Shown here piece after piece: positions 20,848 to 32,057 of a DNA stretch of 64,000 nt. A program made the position numbers and the translations under genes. Numbering within the stretch: position 1 is the first letter of the stretch; every line of letters begins with the position of its first letter. The notes under the pieces are model-generated. The model ran no database searches. It had not been told where the DNA came from and worked only from the letters and a program-made list of their open reading frames with translations. This DNA is from Pseudomonas karstica (lineage in GTDB: Bacteria > Pseudomonadota > Gammaproteobacteria > Pseudomonadales > Pseudomonadaceae): contig NZ_WLYI01000006.1 of assembly GCF_009707515.1 (NCBI RefSeq), forward strand, positions 1 through 64,000, given 5' to 3'.

Positions 20848-22881
20848 ATGCCACTGCGCCAGCGTCTCGAAAATCTACCGGTCGGGCAGAAACTGCTGGC
20901 GGCCCTGCTGGTGCTGCTGACCACCGTGTTGCTGGTGGCCAACCTGACCTTTATCAGCGCCGCCTATTGGATTTCCCAGGAAAGCATGGCTCCCCAAGCC
21001 CTGCAGGCCATTGGCCGACTGGTCTCCAACCCGTCCCTGGCCAGCGAGGCGCTGGAATCCCCGGTCAAGGCCGAGAACCTGCTCAACGAGTTGACCAGTT
21101 ACTCTCCGCTAAGAGCAGGGGCGCTGTATGACGGCGAAGGCAACCGCCTGGCCCAGATGCAACCGGGCGATCGCCTGCACCTGCCAGAGCATTATCGAGA
21201 TATCGAAGCCTGGCGCATCACCGAGTTTCGCAGCAACCAGCTCATCACCTTGCCCCGTCCCGGCAAACCGTCGGGGCATCTCTTGCTGGTGGCCAGCAGC
21301 GAACTGCCGGGAGCGTTCTATACCGGAACCCTCACCGCCAGCCTGGGCATCCTGATTTTCAGTGTATTGCTGTGGCTGGTCATCGCCCAGCAGATCAAGC
21401 GCCTGATCACTCGGCCGATCCATCAATTGGAAGAGCTGTCGCGCCAGGTGACCCGGGAGGAGAACTACGCCCTGCGGGCCAGTCGCGGCAACCATGACGA
21501 GATCGGCAGCCTGGCAGAAGCCTTCAACACCATGCTCTCGCGCATCGAAGCCCGTGAGCAACAACTCAAACGGGCGCGGGACGACTCCCAGGCAGCTTAC
21601 TCCCAGGCCCAGGGCCTTGCCGAAGAAACCCGTCATACCAACCGCAAGCTGGAGTTGGAAGTCCAGGTGCGCAGCAAAATCGAGAAGAAACTCACGGGGT
21701 TCCAGAACTATCTCAACAGCATCATCGACTCGATGCCTTCGGCGCTGATTGCCCTGGATGAACAGCTGTATGTCACCCAATGGAACCAGGAAGCCAGCGC
21801 CCTTTCCGGTACACGCCTGGGCGAAGCACTGAACCAGCCGATCTTCCTCGCCTTCCAGCCCCTCAAACCGTTCCTGCCGCAGCTCAAGACCACGGTGGAA
21901 CAACACACCGTTCAGCGGATCGAGCGGGTTACCTGGGTCAAGGACGATGAACCCAAGCATTACGCCCTGACCTTCTATCCGTTGATGGGCGGTGCCGGCC
22001 GCGGGGTGGTGATCCGTATCGATGACATCACCCAGCGCCTGTCCCTGGAAGAAATGATGGTGCAATCGGAAAAGATGCTTTCAGTGGGCGGCCTGGCGGC
22101 CGGCATGGCCCATGAAATCAACAATCCACTGGGGGCGATCCTGCATAACGTGCAGAACATTCGCCGTCGACTGTCCCCGGAACTGCCGAAAAACCTTGAG
22201 CATGCCGAACAGGTGGGCATCGAACTGGAAACAGTCAACCGCTATCTGCAAAACCGCGAAGTGCCGCAGTTGCTCGATGGCATCCAGCAAGCCGGGGCGC
22301 GGGCGGCGAAGATCGTCACCCATATGCTCAGCTTCAGCCGCCGCAGTAACCGGCAGATGGCGCCCTGCGACTTGCCAGCGTTGATCGACCAGGCGGTGGA
22401 GATTGCCAGCAATGACTTCGACCTGACCATCGGCTTCGACTTCAAGGGCCAGGCGATCACTCGCCAGTTCGACCCGCAGTTGGGCCCGGTGCCCGGTACC
22501 GCCAACGAACTGGAACAGGTGTTGCTCAACCTGCTGAAAAACGCTGCCCAGGCCATTCACCAGCGTGAAGATGACAATGAGCCGGGACGCATTATCCTGC
22601 GCACCCGGCTCAACCCGCCGTGGGCGGAGATCCAGGTGGAAGACAATGGCATTGGCATGAGCGAAAGCGTGCGCAAACGTACCTTCGAACCGTTCTTCAC
22701 CACCAAGGAAATCGGCCAGGGTACCGGGCTTGGGCTGTCGGTCTCCTACTTCATCATCACCAACAATCACAAGGGCCAGATGGAAGTGCACTCGACCCTC
22801 GGCCAGGGCACCTGCTTTACCTTGCGCCTGCCTTTGGCCGGTAACCAACCGCCACCCCACGAACTCACTCTGGAGCGCTGA
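20848..22881 (+). CDS. Membrane sensor histidine kinase (HAMP-PAS-HisKA)
   Basis: The 677-aa protein starts at the ATG at 20848; a TTG at 20830 opens a longer frame. It has a transmembrane helix near 17-40, a periplasmic sensor region to ~155, a second helix (~158-182) and a HAMP domain (~184-236). A coiled linker and a PAS domain (~285-395) follow. The HisKA box contains phospho-acceptor H422 (AHEINNPLGAI). The ATPase domain has N-box NLLKNAAQA and G-box GTGLGLSVS. No response regulator gene is adjacent. The P. aeruginosa gene in this position (PA4398 by my recollection) affects motility; the signal here is unknown. Confidence 0.92.
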   Translation: MPLRQRLENLPVGQKLLAALLVLLTTVLLVANLTFISAAYWISQESMAPQALQAIGRLVSNPSLASEALESPVKAENLLNELTSYSPLRAGALYDGEGNRLAQMQPGDRLHLPEHYRDIEAWRITEFRSNQLITLPRPGKPSGHLLLVASSELPGAFYTGTLTASLGILIFSVLLWLVIAQQIKRLITRPIHQLEELSRQVTREENYALRASRGNHDEIGSLAEAFNTMLSRIEAREQQLKRARDDSQAAYSQAQGLAEETRHTNRKLELEVQVRSKIEKKLTGFQNYLNSIIDSMPSALIALDEQLYVTQWNQEASALSGTRLGEALNQPIFLAFQPLKPFLPQLKTTVEQHTVQRIERVTWVKDDEPKHYALTFYPLMGGAGRGVVIRIDDITQRLSLEEMMVQSEKMLSVGGLAAGMAHEINNPLGAILHNVQNIRRRLSPELPKNLEHAEQVGIELETVNRYLQNREVPQLLDGIQQAGARAAKIVTHMLSFSRRSNRQMAPCDLPALIDQAVEIASNDFDLTIGFDFKGQAITRQFDPQLGPVPGTANELEQVLLNLLKNAAQAIHQREDDNEPGRIILRTRLNPPWAEIQVEDNGIGMSESVRKRTFEPFFTTKEIGQGTGLGLSVSYFIITNNHKGQMEVHSTLGQGTCFTLRLPLAGNQPPPHELTLER

Positions 22882-22883
22882 CC

Positions 22884-23462
22884 ATGGGCTTTCGCCTGTC
22901 GAAGATATACACCCGTACTGGTGACAAAGGCTCCACCTCCTTGGGCGACGGTCGCCGCGTGCCCAAGGATCATCCGCGCGTGGAGGCTATCGGTGAAGTC
23001 GATACCCTGAACAGTCAATTGGGGCTGTTGTTGGCCGGACTGGAAGAACAGAGCGGTCAACACCCGGGATTAAAGGATGTGATTGAGGTACTGACACCCT
23101 GCCAACATCGCCTTTTCGACCTGGGTGGCGAATTGGCGATGCCGGTGTACAAGGCGCTCAATGCGGCCGAAGTCGACCGCCTGGAAGCGGCGATTGACCG
23201 CTGGAATGAGGAAGTCGGACCGCTGGAAAACTTCATTTTGCCGGGCGGCTCAGCGCTGATTGCCCAGGCTCATGTGTGCCGAAGCCAGGCACGGTGCGCG
23301 GAGCGGCGGTGCCAACACTTGAATGCGGTCGAGCCGTTGGAGGGTGTGGGATTGGCGTATATCAACCGTCTATCGGACTTGCTGTTTGTGGCAGCACGGG
23401 TGATTGCCCAACGTCAGGGGGTGGCGGAGATTTTGTGGCAGGCAGCGGCCAAGCCACACTGA
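22884..23462 (+). CDS. Cob(I)alamin adenosyltransferase, PduO type
   Basis: This enzyme adenosylates cobalamin or cobinamide to make the B12 coenzyme. The 192-aa protein shows the ATP-binding N-terminal motif KIYTRTGDKGSTSLGDG. The downstream signature is HPRVEAIGEVDTLNS, and the catalytic Arg-rich helix is RSQARCAERR. It starts 2 bp after the kinase stop codon, with GGAG 10 bases upstream, so the two are co-translated even though their functions appear unrelated. Confidence 0.93.
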   Translation: MGFRLSKIYTRTGDKGSTSLGDGRRVPKDHPRVEAIGEVDTLNSQLGLLLAGLEEQSGQHPGLKDVIEVLTPCQHRLFDLGGELAMPVYKALNAAEVDRLEAAIDRWNEEVGPLENFILPGGSALIAQAHVCRSQARCAERRCQHLNAVEPLEGVGLAYINRLSDLLFVAARVIAQRQGVAEILWQAAAKPH

Positions 23463-23544
23463 TGATCCGCTTTTATTGAGTGCCTGACCTGGCCCCATCG
23501 TGGCATAGGTATCTACACATAACTGCGGGTGGGTTGTGGGGTTA

Positions 23545-24229
23545 GGTTGGGTACATATCCGTTGCTGCGGTCATGGCGGCTTATGGTTTCGCTTTTACAG
23601 CGACTCACTTTGGAAAAGCCCCAAAGTAAGCAAAGGGCTCTTGCCCCACCACTTGGTGCCTCGCCTGGGCTCGGCATGCCCTCTCCCCGGCATTACTCCG
23701 TGGGCCGCCGCGACGGGCCATCCATGGCCCAACACGGCTAAACCGGCGTCCTGCCGGTTTGCCCACTGCGTAATACCTACGTTCGGCCAGCGTGGTTTAA
23801 CGGGGCGCCGAAGATCAAAAACAGAGCGAGGCGGCCTGACAGCCGACCTGATCGTTGAAGCGTACGCGCTGTTGCTGTTGCTCTTGCCCTTACTTCCTTA
23901 TTCGCTGACGAAGTCAGCACTCTCTTGATCTGGCTGTTGATCTTGATTTTGATCTTAGGCGCCCCGTTAAACCACGATGGCCGGAGTCCGGCATTGATTC
24001 GGGGGGTAAACCGGCAGGACGCCGGTTTAGCCGCACTGGGCCAGGGATGGCCCAGTGCGGCGGCCCCCCGGAGCAATGTCGGACTACGGGCACACCGAGC
24101 CTGAGCGAGGTGCCGAGTGGTGGGGCAAGAGCCCTTTTGGTTACTTTTGGGGCTCTTTTCCAAAAGTGACTCGCTGTAAAAGCGAAACCCTAAGCCGCCA
24201 TGACCGCAGCAACGGATATGTACCCAACC
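23545..24229. repeat. Giant imperfect inverted repeat (~280-bp arms, 126-bp loop)
   Basis: The left arm (23545-23820) and right arm (23947-24229) are near-complementary along their whole length. Both ends carry GGTTGGGTACATATCC and its complement. Next inside are the Gly-Gly region around GCGGTCATGGCGGCTTA and the TTTCGCTTTTACAGCGA block. The inner edge is GTTTAACGGGGCGCC with complement GGCGCCCCGTTAAAC. Mismatches and small indels are scattered. No transposase is present. Several short frames here arise from the symmetry and are not genes. It fills the 839-bp gap between the adenosyltransferase and Nudix genes. Confidence 0.9.
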
Positions 24230-24301
24230 CCACCCCAGAAATCCTGCCCTTATAAAAAATATATAGTGAACCTATGCCCATCACGGGCAAGTACCTATAC
24301 C

Positions 24302-25246
24302 TCAGGCTTCAGGCCAGAACGCCCGAATCCCGGCAACACCTTGCGCCCCAGCGTCCCAAGCCTTTTCCCGCTCCGCAGGACCAACCCCACCCAACAAAAA
24401 CACCGGTTTACTGAACTCGCTGATCAACCGCTCCGCCTGCTCCCAGCCCAACGGCTGCGCATCAGGATGAGTCTGGGTCGGCTGCACCGGCGACAGAGTG
24501 ACAAAGTCCACGTCCATCAACTCCGCCAGGGCCAGCTCTTCAGCATTGTGACAAGACGCCGCCAGCCAGCGATCCTTGGGCAATGGTCGGCCCTTGCTGG
24601 CGTACTTGCGCAGTTGCGCCGAGGTCATGTGCCAACCAGCCGAAGGGAAATCCCCCAACCATTCAAAAGGCCCCTTGAGCATCAATTGCGCCTTGCCCGC
24701 ACACAGGCCCACAGCATCCACCGCCAGGTCGCGGTACTTGGGGTCGTAGCCATTTGGCGCCCGCAGTTGAACCAGCTTGATGCCACCAGCGATAGCTTTC
24801 TGGATACCGCGCAACAACGTCGGCGTTTCCAACTCACCCGGGGTAATCAGGTATTCGCCGGGCAGGCGCGCAGCCGAGACGATTGGCGCATTGGCTGCCG
24901 GAAACTCATAGTTCACCAGGTCCCGCGGAGCCACCCACTCAAGGGGTTGCCCTTCGGCACCGTGAGGCTCGCCGGTAAAGGCCGAGACTTCCCAGACATC
25001 CAGCAACACCTGTTTATCCGGATAGTCATGCTGCACCTTGATCAACGGCCGGGCCGTGGAGACCTGGATGCCCAGTTCTTCCTGCAGCTCTCGACCCAGC
25101 GCGCAGGCCACCGATTCATCGGCTTCCACTTTGCCACCGGGAAACTCCCAGAGACCGCCCTGGTGCTGGGTATTGGCACGGCGCGCCAGCAGAACCCTGC
25201 CGTCGACGCCACGGATAACCGCTGCTGCTACATGAATTCGTTTCAC
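24302..25246 (-). CDS. Fused Nudix (MutT-like) hydrolase and TenI/ThiE-like domain protein
   Basis: The N-terminal half (1-~130) is a MutT-type Nudix hydrolase, with the complete Nudix box from G38 to I60 (GKVEADESVACALGRELQEE core). It probably cleaves oxidised dGTP or similar nucleotides. The C-terminal half (~135-314) resembles the thiamine-phosphate synthase/TenI barrel, with VQLRAP, DFVTLSPVQPT and GGVGP-type motifs. I choose the GTG at 25244-25246 (AGAGGA nearby), giving 314 aa; the frame extends to 25264. The fusion is common in gammaproteobacteria. It lies 67 bp downstream of argJ. Confidence 0.92.
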   Translation of the reverse strand: MKRIHVAAAVIRGVDGRVLLARRANTQHQGGLWEFPGGKVEADESVACALGRELQEELGIQVSTARPLIKVQHDYPDKQVLLDVWEVSAFTGEPHGAEGQPLEWVAPRDLVNYEFPAANAPIVSAARLPGEYLITPGELETPTLLRGIQKAIAGGIKLVQLRAPNGYDPKYRDLAVDAVGLCAGKAQLMLKGPFEWLGDFPSAGWHMTSAQLRKYASKGRPLPKDRWLAASCHNAEELALAELMDVDFVTLSPVQPTQTHPDAQPLGWEQAERLISEFSKPVFLLGGVGPAEREKAWDAGAQGVAGIRAFWPEA

Positions 25247-25313
25247 CGCACTATGTCCTCTCACAATTCAGGGGCAAGCCGGATCGCCGCACTGCCCCTC
25301 ACCACGCCCTGTG

Positions 25314-26531
25314 TCAGGTGCGGTATTCAGCGTTGATCTTCACGTACTCGTGGGACAGGTCGGTGGTCCAGATGGTTTCACTGCACTCACCGCGACCCAA
25401 TTCGATGCGAATGGTGATTTCTTCCTGCTGCATCACCGCCGAACCCTGGGCCTCGGTGTAAGTCTGGGCACGCGCGCCGCGGCTGGCAATGCACACGTCA
25501 CCCAGGAACACGTCGATCTTGCTCACGTCCAGGTTCGGTACGCCGGCCCGGCCAACAGCAGCCAGAATGCGGCCCCAGTTCGGATCGGAAGCAAACAGCG
25601 CGGTCTTGATCAATGGTGAATGGGCCACTGTGTAGCCCACATCCAGGCACTCCTGGTGATTGCTGCCACCGTTGACTTCAACCGTGACGAACTTGGTAGC
25701 GCCTTCACCGTCACGCACAATGGCCTGGGCTACCTCCATGCACACCTCAAATACCGCTTGCTTCAAAGCCGCGAACAACGGGCCGCTGGAGGTCGTGATT
25801 TGCGGCAGGTCGGCCTTGCCGGTGGAGATCAGCATGCAGCAATCGTTGGTCGAGGTATCACCGTCAATGGTGATGCGGTTGAACGACTTGTTGGCACCGT
25901 CCAGCATCAGGTTCTGCAGCACATCGCGGGAAACGTTGGCATCGGTGGCGATATAGCCAAGCATGGTGGCCATGTTCGGCCGAATCATCCCCGCGCCCTT
26001 GCTGATGCCGGTCACAGTGACTGTCACGCCATCATGCACAAACTGACGGCTCGCACCCTTGGGCAAGGTGTCGGTGGTCATGATCCCGGTGGCGGCGGCT
26101 GCCCAGTTGTCCACGGACAGGTCATCCAGTGCGGCTTGCAACGCGCCTTCGATTTTTTCCACCGGCAGCGGTTCACCGATCACACCGGTGGAGTACGGCA
26201 ATACCTGGTTGGCATCGACACCGGTCAACTCCGCAAGCTTGGCGCACGTGCGGGCGGCGGCGGCCAAGCCCGGTTCGCCGGTACCGGCGTTGGCATTGCC
26301 GGTATTGGTCAGCAGGTAGCGTACCGGGCCTGCCACACGTTGCTTGGCCAGGATCACTGGCGCTGCGCAAAACGCGTTCAGGGTGAACACACCAGCAATG
26401 GTCGAGCCTTCGGCACAGCGCATCACCACGACGTCCTTGCGACCCGGGCGTTTGATGCCGGCCGAAGCAATACCGAGCTCAAAACCGGCAACCGGGTGCA
26501 ACGTGGGCAAAGGACCAAGACCAACAGCCAT
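25314..26531 (-). CDS. argJ: Bifunctional glutamate N-acetyltransferase / N-acetylornithine acetyltransferase ArgJ
   Basis: ArgJ transfers acetyl groups between N-acetylornithine and glutamate in cyclic arginine biosynthesis. The 405-aa proenzyme self-cleaves before the nucleophilic Thr189, in the conserved [11 protein letters not shown] segment. Other family segments are KGASR and [10 protein letters not shown]. The length is standard. It lies 121 bp downstream of secA, with a terminator in the gap. Confidence 0.97.
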   Translation of the reverse strand: MAVGLGPLPTLHPVAGFELGIASAGIKRPGRKDVVVMRCAEGSTIAGVFTLNAFCAAPVILAKQRVAGPVRYLLTNTGNANAGTGEPGLAAAARTCAKLAELTGVDANQVLPYSTGVIGEPLPVEKIEGALQAALDDLSVDNWAAAATGIMTTDTLPKGASRQFVHDGVTVTVTGISKGAGMIRPNMATMLGYIATDANVSRDVLQNLMLDGANKSFNRITIDGDTSTNDCCMLISTGKADLPQITTSSGPLFAALKQAVFEVCMEVAQAIVRDGEGATKFVTVEVNGGSNHQECLDVGYTVAHSPLIKTALFASDPNWGRILAAVGRAGVPNLDVSKIDVFLGDVCIASRGARAQTYTEAQGSAVMQQEEITIRIELGRGECSETIWTTDLSHEYVKINAEYRT

Positions 26532-26590
26532 GAATGCGCTCCTTAAGTATGTGATGTCTGCGCCGTCGTCATCGACGCTGATGAAATGGC

Positions 26591-26623
26591 AAAACGCCGC
26601 GACGGCTGGTGCCGGTCGCGGCG
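26591..26623 (-). terminator. Terminator downstream of secA
   Basis: The 9-bp stem CGCCGCGAC/GTCGCGGCG (26595-26603 with 26615-26623) is followed on the minus strand by TTTTGCC. It lies between the secA stop and the argJ start. Confidence 0.65.
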
Positions 26624-26651
26624 CGGGGGTGTTTCTTGTCAGCGGAAAATC

Positions 26652-29387
<2,736 letters not shown>

Positions 29388-29693
29388 ATCGACAGGTTCT
29401 TCCACACATAGGGATGGAGGGCGCCCCGTGAGTCGCCCGAGCAGCCCTCATGGCCGCATGCGAACGCGCATTCTACCCGGAAACGTGGGTGAGGAAAGTG
29501 GCGTTATTCCCCGATGCTGGCACGGCGCCTTAAGAGGGCTTATTTAAAATAAGGGCTTTTTGCGGAACTTCAACCCATGGGGCGCAGAAGTTAACCATTG
29601 ATTTAATGGATAAACCCCTGGCAAAGCAATGCCCGGGGGCGGGGTAGACGCTTTCTGCTACCATGGTGACTCTGTTACTTAAGGTGTTTGATC
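29388..29693. other. 306-bp divergent promoter region between secA and DUF721 gene
   Basis: No gene is seen. The segment must carry the secA promoter on the minus strand and the DUF721 gene promoter on the plus strand. An AAGGTG Shine-Dalgarno site precedes the DUF721 start at 29694. Confidence 0.5.
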
Positions 29694-30149
29694 ATGGCGT
29701 TTCGCCCACTTACGGCTCGCGCTCCTGCCGTGCTGCTTCGCGAAGCCAAGCCGTTGAAAGCCATCTTCGGCCACGCGCAACGCCTGGGCCATCTGCAACG
29801 CCTGCTGGAAAGCCAGCTACAACCCGCGGCCCGTGAACACTGCCATGTGGCCTCGTGGCGCGAAGGTAACCTGTTACTGATCGTCACTGATGGCCATTGG
29901 GCAACCCGCCTGCGCTATCAGCAGAAACGCTTGCAACGCCAGCTACAGGCCTTTGACGAGTTCGCCAGCCTGACGCGGATCCAATTCAAGGTACAACCGC
30001 CGACCGTCCAGCAAGGTGCCGTAGGGCATACGATGGATTTATCGGTGGGTGCCGCCGAGACCATTCAGGCCACGGCGGACGGTATTACCGATCCGAAATT
30101 GCGAGCGGCGCTGGAGCGATTGGCCGCACATGCCAAGCCCAAACTGTAG
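29694..30149 (+). CDS. DUF721 (DciA-like) protein
   Basis: DUF721 proteins include DciA, the helicase-loading factor that replaces DnaC in most bacteria. The 151-aa protein starts at the ATG at 29694 and is basic at its N-terminus (LREAKPLKAIFGHAQRLGHL). Its central part, CHVASWREGNLLLIVTDGHW followed by ATRLRYQQ, fits the KH-like fold of this family. It is divergent from secA, a conserved pairing in Pseudomonas. Whether this copy is the helicase operator itself is an inference. Confidence 0.85.
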   Translation: MAFRPLTARAPAVLLREAKPLKAIFGHAQRLGHLQRLLESQLQPAAREHCHVASWREGNLLLIVTDGHWATRLRYQQKRLQRQLQAFDEFASLTRIQFKVQPPTVQQGAVGHTMDLSVGAAETIQATADGITDPKLRAALERLAAHAKPKL

Positions 30150-30171
30150 GCCCGCCCTCATCTTTCCTGCA

Positions 30172-31650
30172 TCATTTACGCTTGCTCCCCCCCAACAACG
30201 AACCCAATAGCCCACGCACCAGTTGCCGGCCCATCTGATTGGCCGCCTGTTGCATGGCAGATTTCAGCGCCTTGCCTGCGGTAGTCCCCAAAAATGCACC
30301 GGCCTTGTCCGTGAAGCTCGATTCTTCGGTTTCAGGTGTGGCCCCCTCTTGTGGCGCCAGGTCCTTGCGCACCATCAGCACTTCGTAGGCCGATTCCCGA
30401 TCGATCGGTTTGTCATAACGGCCCAATAACGGCGAACTGGCGATCAATGCCGCTCGTTCAGCCTCGGTCAACGGCCCGATCCGTGATTGCGGCGGTGCCA
30501 CCAGCACCCGCTGGACCACCTCTGGCGTGCCTTTTTCCTGCAACGTGCCCACCAACGCCTCACCGGTACCCAGCTCAGTCAGCACCGCCAGGGCGTCGAA
30601 CGCAGGGTTGGGTCGAAAACCGTCGGCCACCGCCCGCAAGGACTTCTGCTCTTTGGTCGTGAACGCCCGCAGACCATGCTGGATACGCAAGCCCAACTGT
30701 GCCAGGACGCTGTCCGGCAGGTCGCCCGGCGATTGAGTGACGAAATACACCCCGACACCTTTGGAACGAATCAGCCGCACTACTTGCTCCAGCCGATCCT
30801 GCAGGGCCTTCGGCGTATCGGCAAACAGCAAGTGAGCCTCATCGAAGAATAGCGCCAGCAGTGGCTTTTCGGCATCGCCGCGCTCCGGCAGTTGCTCAAA
30901 CAACTCCGCCAGCAACCACAATAGGAACGTCGCATAGACCTTGGGCGACTCATGTACCAACCGACTGGCATCCAGCAGGTGAATACGCCCGCGCCCATCG
31001 CTGGCAGGCTGCAAAATATCTTCCAGTTGCAAGGCCGGCTCGCCGAACAAGGCTTCTGCACCTTGCTGCTCAAGCACCGCCAGGCGCCGCAACAAGGCCT
31101 GGCTGGAACCGGTGGTCATCAAGGCCGCGTCCTCGCCCAGCAGTTCCGGGTGGAACTTGAGGTGATTGAGCAACGCCTTGAGGTCCTTGAGGTCCAGCAG
31201 CAGTAGGCCTTCGCGATCGGCCACTTTAAAGGCCGCGTACAAGGCCGACTGCTGACTGTCCGTCAACTCCAACAGGCTGCCCAACAATAGCGGCCCCATT
31301 TCACTCATCGTTGTACGAAGTGGATGACCCGATTGCCCGTGGATATCCCACAATGTCACCGGATAAGCCTTGGGCGTGTAATTGAGGAATGGCATGCCGG
31401 CAATACGTTCAGCGACCTTGCCCTGGGGATTGGCCGCTGCTCCCAGGCCGCACAGGTCACCCTTGATATCGGCAGCAAACACCGCGACGCCCGCATCGCT
31501 GAAGGCTTCCGCCAAGCGTTGCAAGGTGACGGTCTTGCCGGTCCCCGTGGCGCCGGCAACCAGGCCGTGGCGGTTAGCCAGGCGCATAGCCTGGGCAATA
31601 GGCTGGCCTTCAAGGTCTGCACCAATAATGAGTTGCGAAGAGTCTGGCAT
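30172..31650 (-). CDS. HerA-like P-loop ATPase (DUF853/YjgR family)
   Basis: This is a predicted cytoplasmic ATPase related to HerA/FtsK DNA pumps; its function is uncharacterised. From the ATG at 31648-31650 (MPDSSQLIIGADLEG) it has 492 aa; an ATG four codons upstream is possible. Walker A is GATGTGKTVTL (~33-43), Walker B is ALFFDEAHLLF (~260), and the sensor motif YFVTQSPGDLPDSVL is clear. The C-terminal tail is basic (…GSLLGGSKRK). It converges on the DUF721 gene, with 22 bp between stops. Confidence 0.9.
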   Translation of the reverse strand: MPDSSQLIIGADLEGQPIAQAMRLANRHGLVAGATGTGKTVTLQRLAEAFSDAGVAVFAADIKGDLCGLGAAANPQGKVAERIAGMPFLNYTPKAYPVTLWDIHGQSGHPLRTTMSEMGPLLLGSLLELTDSQQSALYAAFKVADREGLLLLDLKDLKALLNHLKFHPELLGEDAALMTTGSSQALLRRLAVLEQQGAEALFGEPALQLEDILQPASDGRGRIHLLDASRLVHESPKVYATFLLWLLAELFEQLPERGDAEKPLLALFFDEAHLLFADTPKALQDRLEQVVRLIRSKGVGVYFVTQSPGDLPDSVLAQLGLRIQHGLRAFTTKEQKSLRAVADGFRPNPAFDALAVLTELGTGEALVGTLQEKGTPEVVQRVLVAPPQSRIGPLTEAERAALIASSPLLGRYDKPIDRESAYEVLMVRKDLAPQEGATPETEESSFTDKAGAFLGTTAGKALKSAMQQAANQMGRQLVRGLLGSLLGGSKRK

Positions 31651-31901
31651 TTTGTCACCCATGGTTAATCTTTAACGCTGCACGGTCGATACAGACAATC
31701 GAGAGACCCAAAAAGTCTAAAACAGGTCAGATACGTCTTACAGTAGTAGATGGAGATATCACACTTCTTTTGATGCTGTCATTTCCGGCGCACCTACCAG
31801 GACGCGCCTCGGATATTAAGACCTTGGCGGACCCTGGGGGGCGCGCTCAATTAGTGTCCCCGTTGCGTTGCCCCCTATGGGGCCGCTTCGCGGCCCATCG
31901 C

Positions 31902-32008
31902 AGCCTCGTACCTCGACAGCGGCTACAAGCCACAAGCAGCCTTGTGCTTCGACGCGGCCACAAGCCACGCACAGTTTTGTACCTCGGCGGCGGCTACAAC
32001 CCAAGCGA
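31902..32008. repeat. Three degenerate ~36-bp direct repeats
   Basis: Copies begin at 31902, 31938 and 31973 (period 36, then 35). Each follows AGCCTCGTACCTCGACAGCG…GGCTACAAGCC with changes. The first copy differs by one base from the core of the 130-bp tandem repeat at 47203. The copies fall in the 407-bp gap upstream of the glycosyltransferase gene, which otherwise shows no gene. Confidence 0.75.
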
Positions 32009-32057
32009 ACATCTATTCTTACCGAAGGTCCACTAAAGAGAGCAATGGAGCGGAGGG

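Noticed and set aside
23529..24255. Several 60-130 residue frames inside the giant inverted repeat
   Set aside because: The symmetry and repeat content create frames on both strands. None has a ribosome-binding site or domain, and the same text recurs as inverted copies.
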